Shown: one piece after another, positions 36,275-45,749 of the stretch
Layout: each line of letters opens with the position of its first letter
Position numbering within the stretch: the first letter of the stretch is position 1
NCBI GenBank assembly: GCA_009838625.1
Contig: VXRG01000053.1
Span: 1-60,646 of the forward strand
DNA length: 60,646 bases
DNA from: Caldilineaceae bacterium SB0664_bin_27
Lineage (GTDB): Bacteria > Chloroflexota > Anaerolineae > Caldilineales > Caldilineaceae
Direction: 5' to 3'
Translations under genes and position numbers: made by a program
Notes under the pieces: model-generated
Told to the model about the DNA's origin: nothing
Database searches by the model: none
What the model saw: only the letters and a program-made list of their open reading frames with translations

Positions 36275-36291
36275 GAGACGATTGTTAGAAC

Positions 36292-36325
36292 TGTCGCCGG
36301 CCCTGGATGTCCAGAGCCGGCGACA
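36292..36325 (+). terminator. Hairpin after SBP gene
   Basis: TGTCGCCGGC (36292-36301) pairs with GCCGGCGACA (36316-36325), and CTGGA/TCCAG continues inside, giving a nearly unbroken 15-bp stem. No T-tract follows. Confidence 0.6.
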
Positions 36326-36350
36326 CCTGCATTAACCGGGCAGTATAGCT

Positions 36351-37292
36351 ATGCTAACGTATACGATAAAACGCGTGCTGCTCTTCATTCCTACAATCAT
36401 TGCCGTCCTTTTTATTACCTTTACACTGGGATATCTGGGGCCAGGAGACCCGATTCAGACCCAGGTACTGCGCGTCAATCCCCGTCTGGCCGACCAGGAG
36501 ACGATCGAGCGCCTGCGCGAGGTCTACGGATTAAACCGTCCGTTCCTGGTGCAGTGGGGAGACTGGGTGGGGAAGATTCTGCGCGGTGATTTCGGGAAGA
36601 GCTTTGCAACGCGCACCGACATCGGTCCCACAATTGCCTACAGACTGCCTATTTCGGCCCAGTTAGGCGCGGCTGCGTTCGTAATCCTGGCTATTGGGGG
36701 CATTTTTCTAGGCACGTTGGCGGCGCTCAAGCAGAACACGTGGATCGATCATTTCATTGTCGGCTTGGCGCTGTTCATCAACTCATTTCCGATCTTTGTC
36801 CTGGCCCCTCTAACTATGATCGTGGTGGTACTCTGGCTCAAACTGCTGCCAAGCACTCTGGGTTGGGATGGAATCTTCAGCGCAAAGGCGATCCTGCCGA
36901 TCCTTCTCTTCTCGGTGACCGGCTGGATCGGGCCGATCCGTTTGACTCGTAATGGGTTGATCGAGGTATTGAGCCAGGACTACGTCCGCACGGCTCGCGC
37001 CAAGGGCCTGCCCGAACGGCTGGTGATCCTGCGGCATGTTGTGAAGAACGGCCTGATCTCCACGGTGACCTCCCTGGGGTTGACCGTAAGCGGCATCGTG
37101 ACCGGATCGCTGTTCCTTGAAGCGGCGTTTGCCATTCCCGGCTACGGCTACATGACTGTCCAGGGCGTGACAGCAAACGACTACAACATAATTATGGCCA
37201 CGACCCTCATCGGAGCACTTCTGGTAATCGGATCGAATCTGATCACCGACCTGCTCTATGGTGTGCTTGATCCCCGCGTGCGGTATGAGTAG
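36351..37292 (+). CDS. ABC transporter permease, DppB type
   Basis: A 313-aa permease beginning MLTYTIKRVLLFIPTIIAV, with YGLNRPFLVQWGDW in the periplasmic segment and an EAA loop DYVRTARAKGLPERL. It ends LDPRVRYE. It is the nearest relative here of the 2352 gene and pairs with the following DppC-type subunit. Confidence 0.93.
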   Translation: MLTYTIKRVLLFIPTIIAVLFITFTLGYLGPGDPIQTQVLRVNPRLADQETIERLREVYGLNRPFLVQWGDWVGKILRGDFGKSFATRTDIGPTIAYRLPISAQLGAAAFVILAIGGIFLGTLAALKQNTWIDHFIVGLALFINSFPIFVLAPLTMIVVVLWLKLLPSTLGWDGIFSAKAILPILLFSVTGWIGPIRLTRNGLIEVLSQDYVRTARAKGLPERLVILRHVVKNGLISTVTSLGLTVSGIVTGSLFLEAAFAIPGYGYMTVQGVTANDYNIIMATTLIGALLVIGSNLITDLLYGVLDPRVRYE

Positions 37293-37412
37293 AAGCGGCA
37301 ATCGCACACAGTTGGTGGTTTGTCGTTGCCGGCCTTCGCCTTGTTGCACATCGAAAAGAACATTGGCGGGATCGTTCTCCTATCATAGAGAAAAACTGTT
37401 TGCGGAAATGTG

Positions 37413-38378
37413 ATGACGCAGTCATTCGGAGGTACGGACCTATTTGACGAGATGATGCCGCCGCGCAACCTGTGGCTGGATGCCTGGGATCGATTTCAGC
37501 GCAACAAGATGGCCGTTGTCGGCCTGGCGATCGCGATACTCACTCTTTTCTTGGGAATATTTGGCCCCGCCTTAGCCCCATATGACTATACTCTTATCGA
37601 CATGAGAGCACTGGCGCAGCCGCCGTCTCTCGAACATCCCATGGGTACAGACGAGATCGGGCGGGACATGCTCAGCCGCATCCTGCAGGGTGCGCGCACG
37701 GCCGTCCTGGTCGCGATCTTTGTAACCGTGATCAACACGGTAATGGGGCTTGTACTAGGCACACTTTCGGCCTATATGGGCGGCATTGTCGACATGGTGA
37801 TCATGCGCATCGCCGACATCCTGATTGCTTTTCCCGGCCTGCTGCTGGCCGTCTTCGTAAATGCGACGATGAAGAGACCGGTTAGCCTGGTTTCAGAATG
37901 GCTTTACGAGCTCACTGGGCTCGGCTTCTTCCAAAATACTCTTGTGATCAACTATCTGATCGTGCTGGGAGCGATCAGCCTGATCGGCTGGCCGGGACTG
38001 GCGCGGCTTGTCCGCGGACAGATTCTTTCATTGCGGGAGCGGGAGTTCATAAAGGCCCAGGTGGCGATGGGCTCGCCTAGATGGCGAATCATGGCGCTCC
38101 ATCTGGTTCCCAATGCGATCGGCCCGCTGATCGTCGCGGTCAGCGCCAGTATAGGAGGCGCGATGGTAGCAGAATCATCGCTGAGCTACCTGGGGTTGGG
38201 CATCCAGCCTCCCGGCGCGAGTTGGGGCAGGATGATTGTCGAGAATATGTTGCAGTGGAGCGTCTATCCTCATCTGGTGGCAATGCCGAGCCTTGTCCTG
38301 GCCATCTGTGTATTTGGATTCAACTTCCTCGGTGACGGTTTGAATGACGCGCTCAACCCGAGGCAGATCCGGAGCTAG
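37413..38378 (+). CDS. ABC transporter permease, DppC type
   Basis: A 321-aa subunit; ATG 37413 is chosen over the adjacent GTG 37410. It carries APYDYTLIDMRALAQPP, then HPMGTDEIGRDMLSRILQGARTAV (the DppC hallmark), and an EAA loop REFIKAQVAMGSPRWRI. Between helices 3 and 4 it has an insert of about 20 residues (KRPVSLVSEWLYELTGLGFF) absent from the 3400 protein. Confidence 0.92.
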   Translation: MTQSFGGTDLFDEMMPPRNLWLDAWDRFQRNKMAVVGLAIAILTLFLGIFGPALAPYDYTLIDMRALAQPPSLEHPMGTDEIGRDMLSRILQGARTAVLVAIFVTVINTVMGLVLGTLSAYMGGIVDMVIMRIADILIAFPGLLLAVFVNATMKRPVSLVSEWLYELTGLGFFQNTLVINYLIVLGAISLIGWPGLARLVRGQILSLREREFIKAQVAMGSPRWRIMALHLVPNAIGPLIVAVSASIGGAMVAESSLSYLGLGIQPPGASWGRMIVENMLQWSVYPHLVAMPSLVLAICVFGFNFLGDGLNDALNPRQIRS

Positions 38379-38438
38379 ATTGAGGAAGGAGTTTAGAGGA
38401 GAGAGAAGCTACATCGCTACGCCTGGAGGACGCTTTAC

Positions 38439-39980
38439 ATGAACAAACAGGATACATTTCAAGTTTCCGGTGGCCAACGCCAGCTTTTTCTTGACGATCA
38501 CGGAATCGAGAGCCTTGACGGGCTTAGCAGAACGGTGCACCAGCCGGACAAGAAGGGTGCGGTCATTCGTCCGGAGGCGGGGCTGTCGGGCCGCGAGCAG
38601 CACTCGATTCAGACGCACAGCGCGCCGATCTGGGATTCGGAGCGCAAAGTCTGGCAGCTGTGGTGCTCTTCCCCTACCACAATCAGCGCAAGCGGCTACT
38701 TTGAGAGCGATGACGGCCTGCACTGGTATAAGCCGGTGATGAACCAGGTCGAATACCGGGGATCGCGCGCCAATCACTTTGTGGACTACGCGCTGCGGGG
38801 CCACCGGGAAGGACCGGCAACGGTCGTTTATGATCCCTTCGACCCGGACCCCGGCCGCCGTTACAAGTCGGCAACCTTCAGTTCGCGGGACCACGACGTC
38901 GGCTTTGCCGTGTCGCCGGACGGGATGCAGTGGGCCGGGCTGGACAACGTGCCGGCCGTTCCGAGCCAGGACACGCATAGCCTCTCTTTTGACCAACAGG
39001 AGCAGCTGTTCATTCTCAAGACGAAGCACGCCGGCCCTATTTTCCTGCCGCCGGACGCACCTCACATTCCCGGGGACGAGGCCGGCCACAACAGCAGGGC
39101 GGCGTCGCTGAGCACAAGCACAGACTTCGCCAACTGGACAGCGCCGGAAATGAGTTTTTTCGCCGATGAGCGGGATCAGGAGATCGGGCGACTGGTCATC
39201 GAAGAGACGCTGGCCGACTCGACTCGGCGGAAGCCCGAGTTCAATGTGCCGGAAACTTACAATGCCCAGGTCTACAACCTGTCTGTGTTCCGGTACGAAG
39301 GGCGGTACGTGGGTCTGGCGATGATGTTCTACCGCAGCGCGCGCGTACCCAAGGAGTGGCCCGGTTTCGACGAGATGGACCTGCCGGAATCGATCCTGGC
39401 GACAGTCCGAAGAGGGGGCGACTGGACCGGTATCTGGCACATCCAGATGTTGAGCAGCCGTGATCTGCGGTCCTGGGAGCGGGTGGGCGACAGGCAGCCC
39501 TTTATCACTCCTTCGCGTCTTCACAGCGGCGCCTACGATACCCTTTGCATCGGCCAACCGGCCGAGCCCGTGCCGCGCGGGGAGGAGCTCTGGTTTTACT
39601 ACACCGGCATCCGCTCGTATGCGATCGCGAGTCTGAAATATCGCGACCAGGGCGCGGTCTGCCTGGCGGTGCTGCGGCGGGACGGCTTCGTATCGCTGGA
39701 TGCGGGGGAGGAAGAAGGGGAACTGGTTACAAGGCCGTTTCGATGGACCGGGGGCTCATTTCATGCCAATCTGAATGCTGTTGGGGGTGACCTGAAAGCG
39801 CAGGTCCTGGCGGCGGATGGTTCAATTCTGGCTACTTCGCTGCCTGTAACCGGAGATCAGACGGACGCGAGAGTGGAGTGGTCGCAGGACGGTGCGGCGC
39901 TGAAGAAGGGCCTGGAGGTGCGGTTGCGTTTTTCGTTGCGAAACGCGAGTTTCTACTCCTACTGGTTTGAGGAAAGGTAG
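38439..39980 (+). CDS. Beta-propeller glycosidase-like protein (GH32/GH43 resemblance), member 1
   Basis: A 513-aa protein without a signal peptide. Repeated Trp/Asp blade motifs suggest a five-bladed propeller: VWQLWCSSPT, FESDDGLHWYKPV, VVYDPFDPDPGRRYK, VSPDGMQWAG, LSSRDLRSWERVGD. A C-terminal beta-sandwich starts at about residue 410 (VLRRDGFVSLDAGEEEGELVTRPF). This arrangement recalls GH32/GH43 clans, but I could not place the acidic catalytic residues. GGAGG is 10 nt before the ATG. It lies between the DppC- and DppD-type genes, so it may act on the imported compound. Confidence 0.7.
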   Translation: MNKQDTFQVSGGQRQLFLDDHGIESLDGLSRTVHQPDKKGAVIRPEAGLSGREQHSIQTHSAPIWDSERKVWQLWCSSPTTISASGYFESDDGLHWYKPVMNQVEYRGSRANHFVDYALRGHREGPATVVYDPFDPDPGRRYKSATFSSRDHDVGFAVSPDGMQWAGLDNVPAVPSQDTHSLSFDQQEQLFILKTKHAGPIFLPPDAPHIPGDEAGHNSRAASLSTSTDFANWTAPEMSFFADERDQEIGRLVIEETLADSTRRKPEFNVPETYNAQVYNLSVFRYEGRYVGLAMMFYRSARVPKEWPGFDEMDLPESILATVRRGGDWTGIWHIQMLSSRDLRSWERVGDRQPFITPSRLHSGAYDTLCIGQPAEPVPRGEELWFYYTGIRSYAIASLKYRDQGAVCLAVLRRDGFVSLDAGEEEGELVTRPFRWTGGSFHANLNAVGGDLKAQVLAADGSILATSLPVTGDQTDARVEWSQDGAALKKGLEVRLRFSLRNASFYSYWFEER

Positions 39981-40071
39981 CAGAAACTGCAGCAGTTGGA
40001 AGCGGTCTCGGGTTGACCACAGCGGCCCCCAACATGAGACCGGCACGACATTCTGAGCGAATGGGGAACCC

Positions 40072-41055
40072 ATGTCGGAGTCTTTGCTGCAAGTGGAGGA
40101 GTTGGAGACCCACCTGTTTACCAAAGAGGGTGTGCTGAAGCCGGTGAACGGGGTCTCATTTCATGTCGATCGCGGCGAAACGGTCGGGCTGGTCGGAGAG
40201 AGCGGCTGCGGCAAGACGATGACCGCGCTCTCGATTATGGGGCTGGTGCCGAATCCCCCCGGCCGCATTGTCGGCGGCGCCATCCAACTGGATGGAGAGG
40301 ACCTGCTGCAGCTGGACGACCGGACATTGCGTACCCGCCGTTCGGTGCAGATGGGCATGATCTTTCAGGATGCTTCGACCGCTCTCAATCCGACGATGCG
40401 AGTCGGCGACCAGATAGCCGAAACGATGCAGCGGCACATGGGGATGAATGCGGCGGAGGCCGCCTTGCACGCGACTGAGATTCTGGACCGGGTCGGCATC
40501 CCGGCGGCTGAGCAGCGGCTGAGCGACTACCCCCATCAGTTCAGCGGGGGGATGCGACAGCGGGTGATGATCGCTATCGCGATCTGCTGTAATCCGGAAC
40601 TGCTGATCGCAGATGAGCCGACTACCGCTCTCGATGTGACGATTCAGGCGCAGTTGCTGGACCTGATTCGGGAACTGAAAGAGGATGTTGGAAAATCCGT
40701 GCTGTGGATTACGCATGACCTGGGCGTGGTCGCTGAGCTTTGCGACCGCGTGATGGTGATGTATGCGGGTCAGGTCGTGGAAGAGGCAACGGTGGAGGAG
40801 CTGTTTCTGAGGCCTAGGCACCCGTATACGGCCGGGCTGCTGGACTCGATGCCAACGCTGGAGGAGCGCAGGCAGGAGAGTCTGAAGACGATTGAGGGCA
40901 TGCCCCCCAATATGGCGCGCATGCCCTCGGGATGCGCTTTTCACCCGCGCTGCGAGTACGCGTCTGAACGCTGTGTGGAGGAGATGCCGGTACTTGAGCG
41001 CAGCGGCCGCGAAGGGCTTGTGGCCTGCTGGCATCCCTTGAACATCGAAGAATGA
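40072..41055 (+). CDS. ABC transporter ATPase, DppD/OppD type
   Basis: A 327-aa ATPase. Walker A GESGCGKT is at 42-49, the signature [14 protein letters not shown] and Walker [13 protein letters not shown] follow, and the switch histidine is in WITHDLG. The C-terminal oligopeptide-transport extension contains [15 protein letters not shown], the Cys pattern typical of DppD/OppD. It works with the 41099 gene to drive the 36351/37413 permease. Confidence 0.95.
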   Translation: MSESLLQVEELETHLFTKEGVLKPVNGVSFHVDRGETVGLVGESGCGKTMTALSIMGLVPNPPGRIVGGAIQLDGEDLLQLDDRTLRTRRSVQMGMIFQDASTALNPTMRVGDQIAETMQRHMGMNAAEAALHATEILDRVGIPAAEQRLSDYPHQFSGGMRQRVMIAIAICCNPELLIADEPTTALDVTIQAQLLDLIRELKEDVGKSVLWITHDLGVVAELCDRVMVMYAGQVVEEATVEELFLRPRHPYTAGLLDSMPTLEERRQESLKTIEGMPPNMARMPSGCAFHPRCEYASERCVEEMPVLERSGREGLVACWHPLNIEE

Positions 41056-41098
41056 GGAGGGCGAACTGATCTCTCCTCGGAGCAGTGGATAGACACTG

Positions 41099-42079
41099 AT
41101 GGAGCCGCAACAAGAGATCCTTGTCGAGACAAGGGAACTGAGCAAACACTTTCGTGGACCCCGCCCGAGCCTGATGAGCCGCAGGGCGACCCTGCGCGCG
41201 GTTGAAAAGGTCAATTTGAGAATCCGGCGCGGCGAGGTACTGGGGTTGGTGGGGGAGAGCGGCTGCGGCAAGTCGACTCTCGGGCAGACGATCCTCAATC
41301 TCTATCCGCCCACGAGCGGTGAGATCTTTTTCGAAGGCGACAATATCCAGGAACTCAAGATGGGGGAACTGCGGTTACTGAGACGCAAAATGCAGATCGT
41401 GTTTCAGGACCCTTATTCGTCACTTGACCCGCGCATGCCGATCGGGCAGGCGATTGCGGAGCCGCTGGTCATTCACAAGATGGCGAGCGGGAGCGAGTTG
41501 GAGGAACGGGTGAGCGATCTTCTGCAGACGGTGGGTTTAAATCCCGGTCTGCGGAACCGCTACCCGCATGAGTTCAGCGGCGGACAACAGCAGCGAATCG
41601 CGCTTGCGCGCGCTTTGGCTGTGACGCCGAGTTTTCTGGTGGCGGATGAACCGATCTCCTCGATGGATGTGTCGATTCAAGGCCAGCTGATCAATCTCCT
41701 TGAAAGGCTGCGCGAGCAGATGGGGTTGACTTATCTTTTCATCTCGCATGATCTGCGTATGGTACGCCATATTGCCGACCGCGTGGCTGTCATGTATCTA
41801 GGGCGGATCGTGGAAATCGCTGACTGCGACGAGCTTTTTGACAATGCGCTTCATCCTTACACGCAGGCGCTGCTGTCGGCGGTGCCAATTACCGACCCAA
41901 CGGCGGCGCGTACGCGGAAAAGGATCCGGCTGGAAGGGGATGTCCCCAGTCCGATTGATTTGCCGGCCGGTTGTGTCTTTCAGAGCCGATGTCCGCTTGT
42001 TCAGCCGGAGTGTGCCGAGAAGGAGCCGGAACTGCGCGAGATGGGTGGGGGGCACAGGGCGGCGTGCATATTGGTTTGA
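41099..42079 (+). CDS. ABC transporter ATPase, DppF/OppF type
   Basis: The 326-aa second ATPase. It has Walker A GESGCGKST, a QDPYSSLDPRM segment characteristic of DppF, signature FSGGQQQRIALARAL, Walker B FLVADEPISSMD and switch histidine FISHDLR. The C-terminal extension keeps GCVFQSRCPLVQPEC. It ends the peptide-type operon; a small CTGTC/GACAG hairpin (42158-42172) lies about 80 bp beyond. Confidence 0.95.
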   Translation: MEPQQEILVETRELSKHFRGPRPSLMSRRATLRAVEKVNLRIRRGEVLGLVGESGCGKSTLGQTILNLYPPTSGEIFFEGDNIQELKMGELRLLRRKMQIVFQDPYSSLDPRMPIGQAIAEPLVIHKMASGSELEERVSDLLQTVGLNPGLRNRYPHEFSGGQQQRIALARALAVTPSFLVADEPISSMDVSIQGQLINLLERLREQMGLTYLFISHDLRMVRHIADRVAVMYLGRIVEIADCDELFDNALHPYTQALLSAVPITDPTAARTRKRIRLEGDVPSPIDLPAGCVFQSRCPLVQPECAEKEPELREMGGGHRAACILV

Positions 42080-42332
42080 GCGGTTGTGGTGATCGCGTTC
42101 TGGTTGTACAGGGTCTGTAAGACAGTCAGGGCCGGCGTGGGTTGTAACAGGCGGCGACTGTCATTGTGACAGCTTTGAAGTACAAATGCGGGAACCGCGT
42201 TTCACGTACCTGGGTATCTTTTCTACTTTATTCTCTTTCCTTTCCCTTTGAGGCGAACGCATCACAATACAATATCCATTCAGACACGTTTCCTTTGAAG
42301 TATTGGGCCTGTATCCACTAAGGAGGATTCCA

Positions 42333-43793
42333 ATGTCCCAGAGTCAAGACAGGAACGAGAGTCTGTTGAATCGCCGCGATCTTATCAAGTTGGGCGGAGG
42401 GGCAGCGGTTGGCGCCGCACTGCTGGGAGCTTGCGCTCCAGTTTCTACCCCGGAGGAGCAGCCTGCCGCGCCCGCGGTGGTCAGCGACCACCCGGCGGCG
42501 CTCCTGCCCTCGGGCTTCAGCGCCGAGTTGGAATGGTGGACGCATACCGATCACGACACAACCGTAGGCAATGTTATCAAAGCCGGAATTGAGCAGTTCC
42601 AGGAGGCGAACCCAGGAGTTTCGGTCGAGTTGCGTGTCTTCCCCAACCGGGAAATGAACGACAAGAACCGGACCGCTCTCCTGGGCCGCCAGGCGAAGCC
42701 GACCATCTTCAGTCCGCTGCCTTCATTCATGCGTGACGGCTTGCTGGAGCCGCTGTCTGACAAATACTTTGAGGCGGACTGGCTGCGCGAGACATTCGGT
42801 TTCCAAGAGGCGCTATACTGGGAAGGGGACACCTATATCATTCCGCCCGGTTCGCTGATGACGGGCGCCTTCTACAACAAGACGCTATGGCAAGAGGGCG
42901 GTCTGACCGACGAGGACGTACCCCGCACCTGGGACGAAATGCTCGAAATCGCCAAGATGCTTACGCAGTATGACGACAACGGAGACGTGGTGACGGCCGG
43001 CCTTTCCATGCACGCCGAAGCATTTCGCATCGCGCGTGACTGGCCCGGCCAGTATGGCGGCTACCACTATAACCGGGAACTTGGGCGGGTCTTCGACTCG
43101 ACCGGATGGCGAAAGTTCATGGAATTCTTCATCCGCGCGATTCAGGAAGAAAAGGTGGACAGCCCCAAGATGCCGCCCTATCTCGAAGCCTTCCCGACGA
43201 ACCGCGCGGCGATGACGGTCAACAAGGGCTGGCTGGTCGGCACCTTCACGAACCAGTTCCCAGACCTGGATTTCGGCGTCTTCCCGACGCCTCTGGCTGC
43301 TGACCGCCCTGACGACGGCTGGTGGGGAATCGCCGATGATCTGGGCTTTGGCTATACCGTAAACCAATTCGCCGACGACAGTGACAAGGAAGCAGCCAAC
43401 GCGCTCTTGCGCTATCTTTACGGCAGTGAAGAGTTCATGGGCGGATGGGCGGTCAATTCGGCCGCGGTCCCCTCGATGCTGGCTGTACGGGAATGGCCTG
43501 AGTTCCAGGCGCCCAAGATCCAGACCTTTATGCTCACGGCTCCCTACCGGGCGCCATTTGGCGGTGAAGAGTTCCCGCGGCAGCGTGAAATTGCCAAAAC
43601 GGCTCTGGAATCGCTGCTTCAAGGCACATCGATAGACGACGCCATTGCCGCGTCGCAGGCCGAGATGGCGGTTGTGATGGAGCAGAACGCGGGCACGCCC
43701 TTCATCGTCTTTGAGCCGGACTATAAGCCGCCAGCAGATCTGACCACGCTGGAGGCGTGGAGCTCGGGGCAGATCGCCTTTCCATTCTCCTAA
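42333..43793 (+). CDS. Sugar ABC transporter substrate-binding lipoprotein
   Basis: A 486-aa family 1 SBP. ATG 42333 is 7 nt after AAGGAGG. Its Tat motif is NRRDLIKLGGG (Arg14-Arg15) and the lipid-attached residue is Cys34 (LLGAC). The mature part includes AELEWWTHTDHDTTVGNVIKA and FQEANPGVSVELRVF. It heads the last CUT1 operon, which ends with a second beta-propeller protein. Confidence 0.92.
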   Translation: MSQSQDRNESLLNRRDLIKLGGGAAVGAALLGACAPVSTPEEQPAAPAVVSDHPAALLPSGFSAELEWWTHTDHDTTVGNVIKAGIEQFQEANPGVSVELRVFPNREMNDKNRTALLGRQAKPTIFSPLPSFMRDGLLEPLSDKYFEADWLRETFGFQEALYWEGDTYIIPPGSLMTGAFYNKTLWQEGGLTDEDVPRTWDEMLEIAKMLTQYDDNGDVVTAGLSMHAEAFRIARDWPGQYGGYHYNRELGRVFDSTGWRKFMEFFIRAIQEEKVDSPKMPPYLEAFPTNRAAMTVNKGWLVGTFTNQFPDLDFGVFPTPLAADRPDDGWWGIADDLGFGYTVNQFADDSDKEAANALLRYLYGSEEFMGGWAVNSAAVPSMLAVREWPEFQAPKIQTFMLTAPYRAPFGGEEFPRQREIAKTALESLLQGTSIDDAIAASQAEMAVVMEQNAGTPFIVFEPDYKPPADLTTLEAWSSGQIAFPFS

Positions 43794-43808
43794 CCTGTAG
43801 CGCCCCGC

Positions 43809-43842
43809 GGCCGGTGGCCGGCTAATGAGCCGGTCGCCGGCC
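43809..43842 (+). terminator. 15-bp hairpin after SBP gene
   Basis: The arms 43809-43823 and 43828-43842 pair over 15 positions (two of them G-U in RNA) around a 4-nt loop. Confidence 0.65.
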
Positions 43843-43887
43843 TCGGTCCATCGGGATCAGCCACAACGGGTCTCACGGGGGGAACCT

Positions 43888-44814
43888 ATGTATTTCAATG
43901 TCCTTGGCGTGCGCCAGGGACAGCGGGCTATGGTCTATGGCTCGCTGTTGTTTCTCGTAATCTTTTACGGGGGCTTCAGGCTGTGGCCCATGGCCTATTC
44001 CATCGTCCTGAGCCTGTTTAACTGGCGCGGGATAAAGCCGATCTGGGAACAGCAGTTTGTTGGACTTTCCCATTACGAGTTCGCCCTGGTCAGAGACGGG
44101 CTCGTCCTTGAATCGCTGTGGCGCACGTTGGTCTTCAGCGCCGAGCTTGTCGTCATCAGTACGGTGCTGGGGCTGTTCGTCGCCGTGCTTATCAGGAACC
44201 ACCGGCGCGCCCAACCCACGTTGCGACTGGCTTATTTTCTCCCTTATATTGTGCCTGCCGTCGTATCCGGTCTGCTGATGCGCGTCCTTTTCCAACCCCA
44301 GTTCGGCTCTGTCAACGCGCTACTGAACGTCGTAGGCTTGCCTTCCCAGCCCTGGATGGCAAGCCCCAAGAGCGCGCTGCTGACGGTGGCCCTGGTGGCG
44401 GCATGGGCGCGGCTGGGGTACAACGTGATACTCTTCCTTGCGGGCCTGGACCAGATTCCCTCCGATCTGCTCGACGCCGCCAAGGTCGACGGCGCGGGCG
44501 CCTGGCAGACCTTCTGGCGTATCACTTTTCCGCTGCTGATGCCGGTCATGCTGTTCGTCGTCGTGACTGGTACGATTGCCGCCTTGCAGGAGTTTGGCGT
44601 GATCTATGCCATGACGCTGGGCTCGACAGAGGTGGTGGGGGGACCGGTGCGCGCCACGACCGTCTTCTCGATCCTGCTGTACCTGACAGCCTTTTCAGAG
44701 GTCGGCGGCTTCAACTACAGTTACGGGGCGACGCTGGCCGTGATTCTCTTTCTGCTAATTTTCGGATTGACGCTCATCCAGTTTCGCGTGATGCGCACGC
44801 GATGGGAATACTGA
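43888..44814 (+). CDS. Sugar ABC transporter permease, MalF type
   Basis: A 308-aa CUT1 permease; ATG 43888 follows a G-rich ribosome binding site. The frame is open to 43825 but that stretch overlaps the hairpin and lacks an RBS. It has an EAA loop PSDLLDAAKVDGAGAWQTFWRITFP and ends MRTRWEY. Confidence 0.92.
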   Translation: MYFNVLGVRQGQRAMVYGSLLFLVIFYGGFRLWPMAYSIVLSLFNWRGIKPIWEQQFVGLSHYEFALVRDGLVLESLWRTLVFSAELVVISTVLGLFVAVLIRNHRRAQPTLRLAYFLPYIVPAVVSGLLMRVLFQPQFGSVNALLNVVGLPSQPWMASPKSALLTVALVAAWARLGYNVILFLAGLDQIPSDLLDAAKVDGAGAWQTFWRITFPLLMPVMLFVVVTGTIAALQEFGVIYAMTLGSTEVVGGPVRATTVFSILLYLTAFSEVGGFNYSYGATLAVILFLLIFGLTLIQFRVMRTRWEY

Positions 44815-44857
44815 CAAATTCGCTCATGCGTCCCTCAGTGAACGTCGACCAATAGCA

Positions 44858-45745
44858 ATGACTTCAGAGCGGATACCAACATCGACCTTTAATCAAGACA
44901 GTCTTAGAAGGCGCGACGGGTCGGGCAGGGAGGTCGCGGCCTACTGGCTGTCTCTCGTTCTGGTTACCTCCGGGGCATTGGTGATGATTGTGCCGTTCGT
45001 CTTTATGGTGCTCACCTCCTTCAAGACGCAGGCGGATATCATCGCCATTCCGGCTGTCTGGCTCCCGTCGCAGCTGACACTTGATAACTTTGTGCAGGTG
45101 TGGAATCGAACTCTGCTGTTGCGTTCGCTGGTTAACACTGCCTATGTGGCGGTTGTAATTACTGCTGCGACGGTCTTCAGCAGCTCGTTGATGGGGTTCG
45201 TTTTCAGCAAGTATGAGTTTCGCGGGCGCGACATAATCTTTGCCATCAGCCTGGCGGGCATGATGCTCCCCTTCTATGTGATCTCGATCCCTCTCTATCT
45301 GATAATCATTTCGCTCGGCTGGGTAAATTCCTATGCGGCGCTTATCGTTCCTTCCTTATACAACTCCTTTGGCGTCTTCCTGATGCGCCAGTTCATGTTC
45401 AGCATCCCCTGGGAGCTGCTGGATTCCGCCAGGCTCGACGGTTGCAGTGAGTTCAGAATCTTCTGGTCGATCGCGCTGCCGCTGGCCAAGTCTGCGGCCG
45501 GGGCGCTGAGCCTGCTCAACCTGATGGTCTATTGGAACTGGTTCTTCTGGCCTCTGATTGTGCTCAACTCGGAGGAGAAGTTCACTATCTCGCTGACACT
45601 GACCAAGTTCATGGGGCTTTACTGGACCGAGTACGGCCCGCTTACGGCGGGATCGTTTCTGGCGGTCATTCCGATCGTCGTCACCTTCCTTGTCCTGCAG
45701 CGCTATTTTGTCGAAGGCATCGCGACAACCGGAATGAAGGGATAG
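44858..45745 (+). CDS. Sugar ABC transporter permease, MalG type
   Basis: The 295-aa partner with FVFMVLTSFKTQADIIAIP after the first helix, EAA loop PWELLDSARLDGCSEFRIFWSIALP and terminal FVEGIATTGMKG. No clear Shine-Dalgarno precedes the ATG. Only 4 bp separate its stop from the next gene, implying coupled translation. Confidence 0.92.
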   Translation: MTSERIPTSTFNQDSLRRRDGSGREVAAYWLSLVLVTSGALVMIVPFVFMVLTSFKTQADIIAIPAVWLPSQLTLDNFVQVWNRTLLLRSLVNTAYVAVVITAATVFSSSLMGFVFSKYEFRGRDIIFAISLAGMMLPFYVISIPLYLIIISLGWVNSYAALIVPSLYNSFGVFLMRQFMFSIPWELLDSARLDGCSEFRIFWSIALPLAKSAAGALSLLNLMVYWNWFFWPLIVLNSEEKFTISLTLTKFMGLYWTEYGPLTAGSFLAVIPIVVTFLVLQRYFVEGIATTGMKG

Positions 45746-45749
45746 AACT

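Noticed and set aside
38409..41298. Two long minus-strand frames over the propeller and DppD-type genes
   Set aside because: Arg/His-rich translations without domains, opposite well-supported genes.
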